The position numbers and the translations under genes are program-made. DNA of 64,000 nt from Urechis unicinctus (taxonomy: Eukaryota > Annelida > Polychaeta > Xenopneusta > Urechidae). The DNA lies in contig CM067346.1 in assembly GCA_034190875.2 (NCBI GenBank), positions 43,003,815-43,067,814 on the forward strand. Direction: 5' to 3'. Shown piece by piece: positions 11,401-21,678 of the stretch (positions within the stretch are counted from its first letter, which is position 1; every line of letters begins with the position of its first letter). The notes beneath the pieces are model-generated. The model had not been told where the DNA came from and ran no database searches. It was given only the letters and a program-made list of their open reading frames with translations.

Positions 11401-14400
11401 CTTCAAACTTCTACATCATTTGGTGGAGAAACCTATGAGGTATGCCAAAGACTACAAGCTCCTGGACCATTCCCTTAAATGGGATCGTCAGCTGACTGAC
11501 AGTAGGTTTAACACTGAAAAAAAGTTATTTAGGTCAATACTTTACAAGGCAATAATCAGCTTGTATGTTTATTATTTGTTTCCATTCATGACGGTTTTAT
11601 TTAAATTGATTGTTCTTTTTTAGTTGAGATGACAGAAGATTTCAGTGACAAGTGTGTTGGGGAGATCCTGGGTAGCACAAATGAGGCTGGTGTCAAATGC
11701 TCAATCTCAACCATGTGTCTTGAGTTTATACTAGAATCTAAGATGAAGGATTACAGTCTAACTCATCAGCTCCTGTACACTATCATTGCTGAGCAGGTGA
11801 ACAACAAACAAACTTGAATATATACTGCATGCATTAAAGTTAGACATCCTATTAAATGGTGCGATGTATCTGGTCATTTTAATAATTAAGTTTATTTGAA
11901 GTTGTTTTAAAATTGTCATCATTATTATTTAATATGTGGTATTGTGGTGGTATGATCTGTTCAAATACCCAATGTGTATTTTATGAGTACCGAAACCAAT
12001 TTAGTTTACAGCCTTAAATGCAGTTTATTGTGACCACAATATACATATACTAAAATTTTGATAATATTTTACAACAAAATGTAATAGCTTTTGATTGAAA
12101 ATGACAACCAGGACATGATGATTTTGTGTATTCCAGAATGGCTGCAGTATTAAGCTGACACGTCACCTCTTACAACATGGGCTGGCTAGAACTGTTGATG
12201 GATTACAGGCAGAGTTCTGTACCAACAACTTCTACCAGCTGGCAGAGCTTGTCCATGATGTACAAGGCAACATTATTCCTCGCATGCAGGACCTCTTCAT
12301 GGAAGAAGGTATGTTCTTCTTGATAATCAATGCATTTAACCTCTTTCCTGTTCAAAAACGTTTCTTCATCATAAGTGGACCCCAAAATTCCAGATAAACT
12401 TGACATTAAATAATATGTCTTTTATGGGTCAAAAGGGGTGCATCCAATTCACTGTCAGCTGGCAGCAGTATATAGGTCTTGAATGTTTATTTTTCTGGAA
12501 TTGATTTTCATTTTGCTAAAAAAAGTGAATGAGTTTACTTTAGCATTGTTAGTTTTTGTTTTGCAATATAATACAACCCAATTGTAGGGATGCACTTAAC
12601 CAGAGGCTCGCAGTATAAACGTTCCTGGGGTAGCAGTATGCCAGAAACATAACTTTTCAATCATTAGCTCAAACAAAATAATCCACTCTTGCTAAATATA
12701 CATCCAATACCAACAACATTCAGAAGTTCTGTCATGCAAATGAGAACATGAATAAACATGTAACATGAATAAACATGTAAGATGAGTCTGATCACAAAAG
12801 TAGATGACTGAGATGACAAGTTCCCTTGTTACAGAGTTTGTCTGTCCTCTCCTGGGCTACATGCAGTTCCTACATAACGACTGGCTAGAGCAAATTATCT
12901 CGTGGCAGAGTTCCGAGGGCTGCTATGGTTCGATGCCACGCTCGTTTCTCGGCAGGTACAGCCAGGACAGAGCCAGGGATTATGACTACGACAACAAGAA
13001 AGAAGGTTTAGGCCCGGGGAAAGATGTAGTAGCTGTGCAACAGGGCCATGATAAGCTGGTTATATACGATGGCATGAAGGAAGGCCATACTTTGGCCAAT
13101 AGCAGCCATCCTAAGCAGATCTGGTCAGCTTCTTATACTGTAAAACCTCAAGCTCAAAAGATAGGCTCTGATGATCTACCAGGCAGCAAAACAGGAAACA
13201 AAGGCTATGGGGATGACACACCAATTGCAAGCAATAGAATGCACAGAGTTCTTGCTTTACCTAAGGTCAAGGGTTATGTTAAAGATGGGAGAATCTGGAA
13301 AGGTCCACAAAGGAGGTTACTGGATGAGAAAAAACTCAGAGGTAATGGCTAATGTTGGACTGTTAAGTAGTTAGTGCGACTAATTCTAACTTTGAATTAA
13401 AAATTATCTTTGTTTTTTTATTTGTTTTGTTGCTTATTTCTGACCCTGCTTCTATCAACAGGTGGTTGTATGGCTCATAAGACGGCTGTGGCTCTGGCAG
13501 CTCTCTCGCAGTACCTCCGCTTCATGATTCATCCAGGGCCCTCACATTTCCAGACTGTAGTCAACCTCACTGGAATCAACCATCTCATGTCTGTGCCACA
13601 CAGGACTGAAGTCACAGCTAAACCTGTCTTATCAAATTCTAACCAGCCATTACAGCATGCTGTTGTCAAGAAGACCCAGCTTCAGCAGCCTGCTTTTGGG
13701 CAACAGGAAGTGGATGCTGCTAACAATGATGGTCAGCCGGTGATAAGTGGTAGGGTGGTGGTTGGAAACATGGGACAAGAGAAAGCCGAGCAGTTGGTGG
13801 CTGCTCACAACCAGGCCCAGGTCAGACACGACGTGGACATAAACAAACAAGAAAGTGTCTGGAAGGATTCCAGTCAGATCCGGCCTGGTGAAATCCAGCC
13901 CAATCAAGGCCACATCGCTCTAGTCCAACAGGGTCAAGGTGAAGCAGGTCAAAACCGGGTGAATCAAGTCCAGTTTGGTGAGGTAGTGCCAGGTGAAAGG
14001 GAAGAGAGTATTGGGGACCATGGCGACGATAACCCTCATGATTACTACAATGCCGGGGAGATAGAGCTGGAAAACAACAATGGTGCTGTTGTCATGAAAG
14101 AAATGGAGCATGACTCCTGGGAAGACATGATGCAGGCAGCCAAAGCTGTAAACTCAAAGCTACAGCAGCCAAGCTCTACTCCACAGCTGCATGAGCTAGA
14201 ATATGAGCAGTATATTGACAATGATAACCTGGAGGAAGAGAGGTCAGAGATTGACAATCCCAGCAACAGGTTTGACGGTGAAGTTGTAAACAAAGCCAAG
14301 GAGCAGGATTCTTATCAGCTTATCGTTAAGGTGGACTCCATCAACCAGATGAACCGTCCTGGGCTTAATGAGGGAGGCAAAGATGAGGAAGAGGAATATA

Positions 14401-14627
14401 GTTACTATGACAACAAGGATGATGATGATGATAAAAGTGATGAATATGAAGAGGATATTTCACAGGAGTCGGCTGTGCCTGTTATAGAGATGCTTAGTGG
14501 GATAGACTTTGGCTTAAGTGAGGGTACTATTTATGTAATTGTAATGACAGTTATTCTGTTGGTGCTTTTCTTCATGTGGAAGTTCATACGCAGTCGCAGA
14601 GTTCTCATACGCTATCGTTACAAATGA
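5427..14627 (+). CDS. C16orf89: C16orf89/UPF0764 family protein with a C-terminal transmembrane tail
   Basis: Exons: 5427-5604, 11226-11501, 11624-11796, 12137-12308, 12835-13341, 13462-14627. All have GT-AG ends and continuous phase, giving 823 residues. Exon 1 encodes a signal peptide (MAYSVIRFVLLVTFVSKI) and LDGIFGLRVLEG, a family landmark. Later landmarks are CVGEILG, SLTHQLLY, WLEQIISWQ, GCYG and CMAHKTAVALAALSQYLR. An in-frame ATG at 5385 is an alternative start. The human protein, as I recall it, is a secreted protein of about 400 residues with unknown molecular function. This one carries a linker of about 145 residues before CMAHKT, then a Gln/Asn- and Asp/Glu-rich stretch, a hydrophobic helix at about residues 792-811 (IYVIVMTVILLVLFFMWKFI) and a basic 12-residue tail. 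That predicts a type I membrane protein. The 3' UTR probably ends after the AATAAA at 15984. Family assignment is strong; exon edges were placed by hand. Confidence 0.85.
6880..7100. mobile_element. probable MITE with G8/C6 terminal inverted repeats
   Basis: AAATTTTGGGGGGGGAAATT at 6880-6899 is mirrored by AATTTCCCCCCAAAAAATTT at 7081-7100. The roughly 220 bp are non-coding. No clear target duplication is visible. Confidence 0.45.
7220..7560. repeat. two direct copies of a 40-bp hairpin-like motif
   Basis: The motif (A)GCAnCCGGGATAACnGTAGC followed by TCCCGGCAATGCT occurs at about 7227-7265 and 7522-7560. Each copy can fold, because CCGGGA pairs with TCCCGG. Their relation to the transposable-element gene immediately downstream is unknown. 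Confidence 0.5.
7726..9210 (-). pseudogene. broken transposable-element protein with a Tudor/agenet-like C-terminal domain
   Basis: Minus-strand reading pieces run from 9210 to 8224, then 8112 to 7726. The N-terminal part has FVDVHSDSSLKTGQRLQ, LPTCLFSSQDNLINEF and SMNNFFCGLHVLVGL. The middle has PLAPFKGNRVNILFHNSAG and ARALGLIAKIVTEPLWR. I remember this block from large uncharacterised repeat families in amphioxus, cnidarians and molluscs, but I cannot name the superfamily. The C-terminal piece (FVGQRIKHRF, YWFTGNVLDY, then an acidic run) looks like a chromatin-reader (Tudor/agenet) fold. A splice-acceptor-like TTATTTCAG precedes the first block. The copy is broken and sits antisense in C16orf89 intron 1. 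Confidence 0.6.
9307..9356 (+). mobile_element. short interspersed element, copy 2
   Basis: It starts GCCCTACACGTCTGAGTAGAC and ends CCGTCCGACCGGGGCT, matching copy 1. GGATAA occurs on both sides (9296 and 9358). Confidence 0.6.
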
Positions 14628-16010
14628 TGCCGCGGGCTCGTCTGCATTCAGTATAGCTTAATTACATGTTGCTTGTTCATTATCAACATTTTTCTGACAC
14701 ACCAGATTGGTGTTGACATAAGATCCTGTTGTAGTGTGTCACAGTTACAAACTGACACAATACTAGTCATCATATCTAGATCTAACTCTAGTCAATTTTC
14801 ATCAAATACTGTAATACAATGTATCATTTCGACTACAGACAAATGGTTGAAGTCCTGTTATAACTTGTTAGAGTCATGTTTCAAAGGTGCAATTTGTAAT
14901 TGTTTTCCCTTATGGATGTATATTGTTGATATGGTCACAAATTTCATGTTCAATTCTGTTGGCTTACACAGTCGTTCATTGGTTGTTTGTTAAGCTCGTT
15001 TTTCATCCAGGGTTTCTTTTTTAAACAACATATACCCATGTTTTCTGTTTCCATTGTCATTATGTTAAATTCACTCATTATATATACACATATTCTATTG
15101 TTGTTATGTGTCTAATACCTTGATCATGTGCAGTGCTGGCTATGGTAGTGAGAAATTCTTGCCATTCAGGAGTAGTCCATGATGGTTCAGGAGTAGTCCA
15201 CTGCCACTTAATGTGGGGATGGTATCATCTTGGTTAAGTTAGCAACCTCTCTCTTATCACTTAACATAGGGTAGTGCTAGTTCAGATCACCACTTATATC
15301 AGGAGGTGTCCTGGCACTCATGCTACAATACTGCTGGAGATTTCATCTGGGTTTATTCTTGATTTTGGTACATCTGGTTATTACAGCTCTGTGTAGTCCA
15401 ATTAACCTATATTTCAAGTGTTATATCTGTGTTACCTTGTGAAAAATTACCATGTGGGGATCTTTTTATTGTGTATCTATTTATGTTTTGTGTGTGTGCC
15501 TCATCTGTATGGCGGAGAGACATGTTTTTTCCTGATCCCACGCCATCTGTGGCGCAACTATCCCGGTGTGTGTTCATTGCATGGTACTGCTTCTCACATT
15601 GCATTTCCGTCATGTCATATCCTTTATTACTACTTCTTGATTCAATCAAAATTTATTTGCATTTAGAACCAATTCTCGTTGATTTGCATGTCGACAGAAA
15701 CATGTTAGCTAGTATGTTATTTTTAAGAATGCATTTACACTCGATATGCTGTTGTGAACCATTTGCGGTGATAGTTCATGGTTGAAAAATCAAATTTATG
15801 GATCAAATGTGCTTAAAATCCTATGTGCCAAATACACCATTATGTGTATTGTCATTATATGTATGGTATGGGACTTTCAACTGTAAGCAGTTGTTTCAAT
15901 TTATATCATTGATAGGGCTTTTAGTCGAAATATGTATAGTTTTGTCACAAGTTGATCGGCTTTTTGGGTTACCAGTTTAGAGTAATAAACATGCTTCTAT
16001 TTTATGGGCT
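14628..16010 (+). other. probable 3' UTR of the C16orf89 gene
   Basis: AT-rich, no exon-like coding. It contains a direct repeat TCAGGAGTAGTCCA near 15165 and 15187. It ends near a canonical AATAAA at 15984-15989, the first good signal after the stop that suits a long UTR. The boundary is inferred. Confidence 0.5.
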
Positions 16011-16573
16011 GAAAGTTGCGAGTTGGTCATTGTACAGACATGGTACTAATGGTGCTGGTTGATACTAGAGTTACCAGGGGTCAGTTGAGAAAGGATCACT
16101 TTCACAACAGGGCTAATACTTTTGGTATTCCAAACTATAGGCAATCAAGTCAATTCACATAGCATGTGCAATTGGCGTTTGTCTGACAGCTGTTTTATCA
16201 TACTGTAAGTCGACGTGTGTGACAGGGGGTGAGGTTGAATACAACGCAATTATCTCTTTTGAACCAAGTAGAGCTTGCGCCTCAACAACTTAGTACACAA
16301 TCGACTGTTGGTCTGTTGGGCTAAACGCAATAGATAAATCTTTAATGGGAAACAGATACCTTGAAGTCTAAAACCTAGCGAGTACTAAGCTGACTGTAAC
16401 TGTAAGCAGGACATTGTTGATAGCTTTCTTGGTCGAATTGTTTGTAGGTTTGATATAACAATACGCTTGTGGAAAAAAAATTATTCTGCCCGCCCACATG
16501 GCTAATCTAGTCTGAATCCGAACTTTCAACGCCAGAAACTGAAATGCATGCGCTGCGACGCAGCTCTTATGTA

Positions 16574-17034
16574 ATGGCATCCGGGGGGGGGGGGGGTTCT
16601 CGCCTTGAAATAGGGTAGGGGTGAGCCGCCATGGGAAACAAAAACCGGACCATATCTATACCAAGCCAAGGTGAGAAAAGGGAACCATTTACAATACCAC
16701 CCACTTTGCCCAGAAAGGTCCGCCTTACCTGCTTAGTCTAGCGCATAGATATATTGTGTGTCGATGGTGCCTTTAATTATGGTCTTATAGCCGCATCAGT
16801 ATGAGCCAGGAGAAAGGTCCACAATTGAGGGGAAAAGAACCCCCCCACTAAAAATCCTGCCTACGGGCCTGAATACGAACCTATTGGTATACCAGGTCAT
16901 TGTAAAAAAAACAGACCCTATGCTTCAAGAAATAACTACCCATTTGTATACCAAAATGCCCAAAAACCGACCCAAATTGGCGGTACAACCCCACTAACCC
17001 CCGCATAGCGAGAACTTCCCCCCCCCATGGCATC
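16574..17034. mobile_element. hAT-like MITE, 445 bp, with 8-bp target duplications
   Basis: Perfect 8-bp direct repeats ATGGCATC lie at 16574-16581 and 17027-17034. Just inside are inverted ends: G-run then TTCTCGC on the left, GCGAGAA then C-run on the right. The interior has repeated 'tatacca' and 'accgga/accgac' phrases and no coding. An 8-bp duplication is the hAT (or P) signature. The identical duplications suggest a recent insertion. Confidence 0.75.
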
Positions 17035-18900
17035 TGAAGACGACGAGTAGAACGCACTCAATGTGCACCTTGTGAACGGAGAACAAGCAAAGACCGTGTG
17101 ACCTTACATTAACCAAAATAGTGGTTATTGCATCACGATTTTTCTGAAATCGATAATTTCCTAACGAACCGCGTCGACCGGGGTAATATTCATGCGCGGT
17201 TGCACATACCTTTTCACAGGCTCTTGATACATGTGTTGTTATCTGGGTTCTAAGCCGAGCGGTTCTTGGACGCGGCCAGTGACGACCCAGGACGTTATAA
17301 TGAAATGGTACGTCCGGGCAGTGCTAGGGGTGAGTGTGGTTCAAAAGAGTGACTTTAGTGTCTGTCATTGAACTAGGCAGCAACAAAAAGAATACGACGT
17401 TTTTCTTTCAGTTTGTATTAAATAATAAAATGTTAAACAGCATCAGGAATTGTAACTTTGAAGAAATTAATACCCCATATCATAAGGTCACATCATCAAG
17501 GTCACATCACATCGATTCAGGAGCCAAAGAAAATCCGCCCCCAATAAGTTAATTAAATAATAAAGAAAACAAACTCATTATAGAGTAAATGTGCATGTAA
17601 CCAACTTATTTAAACTTTATTATCACGCATGGCTTTCATTCGCCTAAACGAAATTATATTAACGTTCGTAATCACAAGTAATGACGTTAAAGATCACAAT
17701 GCCTCGAATCGTTCGCGCATGCGTGTAAGTTCCTCCAACTTGTCGTGCGCTTGTGTTGCCATCGTGTGCTTCTTTCCCAAGACTTTTTCATAAACTATGA
17801 ACGATACAAATCATTTTCATGTGAAGACCATCAAATTAATACTTAACCCACCCCACCCCCAACACACACACACACATTTTCAATTTATTACTCTACACAT
17901 ACCCTACGACTCAAGGGTTCAGATGACTATTGGAGGATAAAAATGATGATTAATATGATATGCTCCAGAAAAATAGAAATTGTTCAGATACCAGGTCAAT
18001 GGACATGTATGGGTCGTGAAGCGCGCATCTGTTCCTCACCTATTGTTGTTTTCTTTATTATTGGGTAGACTTCTTCTAGCAACAGCATCTTCATCGGAAC
18101 CGGTATCTACAAGCAGATTAAGCGAAATAAGTCACCTATGTCAGCATGTGTCTGTCTGCCAGGAGGCACAGCCAAACGAATTCGCCACTCTCAGCGTCCG
18201 CGCCGCTGAATACCCTCGATCTTTCCATTCTCCATGGCAGATATGTTTGACGCTACGCTAACAAATATAATCTGCCTGCACAGAAGCCGATGACAATAAC
18301 GAGAGTCTGTTGCGAGTTAGTGGTTAGTGAGAGACCGTGAGTTTTAATGCGCTACGCGACAGCACGGTGCAATGCTGTCCCTCGTCCATCCCTGAGAGCG
18401 AGTGTCACCTGGAGTTAATACCAATGTCCTGTGTATGCTGAAGTTAATGCGTCCTCCAGCTGAGCGAATAGTTACTTTACTACCATTAAGCTCTGATGTT
18501 AAGTCATTTATATGTGGAAAAGTCGTTTCACTGATGGTAATTGAGACCAGGTGTACGCGTTTCACCGTACACTTAACTCCCATCTACGATCAAGGTTTGG
18601 CTAATTCCAGCACCGGATGATCAACTTCCTACCAACCCCTCCCCAGCTAACAGCGACCCCTCGTTCTGGTCTTAAAAGACAAATGCGACAGTTCTGAATT
18701 CGTAAATAGATTTTCACGATTTTTTTCAGAGAGTAAGCTCGTATATAAAGCTAACGAAATGTAAAATAAAAAGTACAGGTCACCGGTGTAAATTTCTGAG
18801 TATGGCGAATTTAAGATCCACATGTTAAGCCAATGGGAATTATGCTTTATTGATAATATTTTGGTTCTACAGAAAAGTTCATACAGCGAATTGCATTATA
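17035..18900. other. intergenic DNA, nothing recognised
   Basis: Reading frames are short and not splice-flanked. A GC-richer patch lies at 17160-17330. No RNA gene was seen. Confidence 0.4.
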
Positions 18901-18975
18901 TTTAACATACATACAGCATAGTATCTGCTTTACAAAAAATCAAGAATTTATTGTTAATTTTTCTCCAGAATGACG

Positions 18976-19290
18976 TCAAACCTCCATAAAAAAATTGACC
19001 GACGAGTTTTGAACTTAACTTGGTAATATGGTGCAGTGGTATATGTACTATGAGCAGAAATTTAAAAAATGATAGGTCCACGTAGTCTATGGGAAGCCAC
19101 AATAGATTTTCGGTTGTATTCCCTGAGTGCGGTGTATTACAATATTCCAACCTCCATAAAAAAAATTGACCAATGATTTTTTGAACTAAACTTGGTAATA
19201 TGGTGCAGTGGTATATGTACTATGAGCCGAAATTTAAAAAATGGTAGGTCAACGTAGTCTATGGGTAGCCACATTGGATTTTCGGTTATA
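18976..19290. repeat. tandem duplication, unit about 172 bp, two copies
   Basis: Both copies (from about 18979 and 19151) start ACCTCCATAAAAAAA, continue with TTGGTAATATGGTGCAGTGG, and share ACGTAGTCTATGGG and GATTTTCGGTT. They abut the exonuclease pseudogene. Confidence 0.75.
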
Positions 19291-19547
19291 CTTGGAACAG
19301 AATTTAAAAAATGATAACAAAACTATTTAAAAAACTGACTTTTGAACATTTTTAAAATGACATAAAATGACTGCTATTGCTTATTACAAAATATATATGT
19401 TTATTTGTATTACACTTAACTTCAAAATTGACGTACAAAATAGCATATCATCGTCATATACATAGCAAACAACATAACGTCTAGTAATTTAGAACGGCAC
19501 TATCAATTTCCGAACAGTATAAATTCCAAAAGACATACCATTAACAT

Positions 19548-20594
19548 TCAATGAATCAAAGCCAGAAACGCACACACAGATGAAATTACTCTTTTACTTT
19601 TAGTGACTCTTATGTGCCCATTTATATCTTTGTCGCCAAAAAGTGACACCAACCCTTCTTCGCCCTTTCTTCTGTATGCTATTAGTAGATGCCGAAGTTG
19701 CAACCCACTTGCAGCTATCTTTCCTACCATTGCAGCGCCACATAATTTGTTCCTGATCAAAACTTCAAGAGAACCTTCATTTTGTGACCTCGCTATGCTT
19801 CTCTCTATTTCCTGAATAACGACAGAGACTGAAAAGATGTGCGCAAACAAATCTTTCTTAGTACTCCTACTGGCTTCAATAACTTCCTGCAAAACTTTTG
19901 CATCCTCTATTGCATTCTGAGCATCATATTCCTTCTTCAAAATTCCTCTTGCAACTGTTGTTTGCTTAAAATTCTTAAACTGTCCCTTGTACAAAAACCT
20001 GAACAATGGCAGAGTATCTGCAAAACCTGCAACTACTTGTGAAAATTCCTTTATAATGGAACTTGCTACCACATGCCGCACCAATCTACTTGCATCGAAA
20101 GCTTTACAATTATGAGCAACTAGGATAACCTTTGCTTCAATAACATTTTGAAAGCCATCCAACAAACTCCATCATGCAATCATTTATTGGTACAGTTTTT
20201 AACTCGCTAACCTTGTGGTACATTTTCCCTCCCTCAATTCGAATTTGTGTGAGATCAGATAGTTTGTCTTGAATCGGCACTGTGGGCATAACAAATGTTG
20301 ATTGCCACGAAAAGAATCATCGGCATTGTTCTCAACGTCAGGGACATTTCTGTCTTAGAGTCCTTCTGTTTCTGTTGTGTTGTGCCGTGTGAGTGAAACT
20401 ACCCCATGGTGATCGTCAGTCTGTTGACTACACGACACATCGTCACCACATTCATCAGATCGAAGATCATGCTCACAACTGCTGATAACTGCTTTATTTA
20501 GATTCACCATCCGAGCTGCAGTTGCTCTTCGTTGCTCTAGCACGCTCGCCTTGACAAATTTTCCTTTATATTTCATCTTGATTATGCGTAACAC
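19548..20594 (-). pseudogene. PML-like DEDDh exonuclease, broken
   Basis: Minus strand. The frame at 20165-19548 encodes VILVAHNCKAFDASRL (motif II, with HN..FD) and YDAQNAIEDAKVLQEVI (motif III position). A preceding piece (about 20345-20165, STFVMPTVPIQDKLSDLTQI) matches the segment between motifs I and II. The closest family I recall is the exonuclease-like C-terminal domain of vertebrate PML and its many invertebrate relatives. Motif III has Gln where active DEDDh enzymes have His, and I cannot find motif I. The frame is interrupted between these pieces. A further frame at 20594-20355 (KYKGKFVKASVLEQRRAT) may be its upstream part. It is either a degenerate host copy or transposon cargo. 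Confidence 0.55.
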
Positions 20595-20639
20595 AGTCCG
20601 GAGACCAAGTGGAAGTATATTTTCTTTCTGAACCTTAGG

Positions 20640-21660
20640 TCATTTATATTTGAACTTGGATTGTGTCGTACATGAGGTGTGACTTTAAACTCAACGGAAA
20701 TAATTCGTCGCTATGCGCGCACAAATTTCTTTGAAACCAACTCGTTGCGGCGCAGACGCGGTCGCACCGGGCGCGAAAATGTGCGCAGCTCGTCAAAGGC
20801 AGTTACGCGACGGCCGCTGGGTGGCGCGGCAGTGAACTGTAGCATTTCCCTTTAGCTTATTGTTGTTGCTGGAGTGGGGACTAGCCAAATAAATAATACG
20901 AGTCCAGGAGCAGAGTTCTTGTTATTTATTGAAGTTTAACAATGAAGCTTTGCTGCGATCTCGGCCAGAATTTCATGACCAGATAAATCTTGTCTCTACG
21001 CCATATAACTCTCGTCTCTTGGCATAGGTAATTCCCTCTGACTGACCCGCGTGTGGCCCTTATCTAGGGTCCCCGGTCAGCTCGCATGCTTTCCAGCGAC
21101 CCTTCACCGGTCCACACGACAGGCCAGGCTAACCAATCCCGACGTGGCCCGACGGGTCCACTTGAAGGGTGGACCCGCATGCGAGTCAAAGCTATAAGGA
21201 TTGCTGCTATCAGGGTTACACCCCTTCCCACCAAGTGGTGGGATGAACACAGACTGTCGTGCTGATAATTAATGGGGGAGGCTTTTATGACATATGAGCT
21301 AAAATAGTATTATGGCACAACCCATGACAAGTAGGTTTCATTCAACTAGTCGCCTATTGCGCCATTCGGGAGGATTGAGCTAGTGGGCCTATTCTACCCT
21401 AAAGGGAAGGCAGTATCAGACGCGAGAACCCGAGGTGCTTGAATATTTTATCAGCATTGAATATATAGTAGCATATAAATTCAAACTATAATCTACAAAA
21501 CAAAATGTCTCGGGCCCTATTTGAGAGAGGGAAGGGATATTCTCACAGTTCTAGTCTGAAGGGCAACGTACGTGCTATCATTTGCAGAAGGTTTTTACTT
21601 TAACGTATAACGTTTAAACACAGATTTATGCGTCAGGATACCCAACAGAACTATTCATTG
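20640..21660. other. CpG-rich non-coding stretch with inverted repeats
   Basis: 20720-20840 is CpG-rich. At 21154-21176, GGGTCCAC and GTGGACCC form an 8-bp stem, itself followed by GCATGCGAG, which pairs with CTCGCATGC near 21082. No coding was found. Confidence 0.5.
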
Positions 21661-21678
21661 TGTGAAACCTAAACTTAC

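Noticed and set aside
20880-21250. Solo LTR
   Set aside because: No TG...CA ends, target duplication or internal element could be seen; only inverted repeats.
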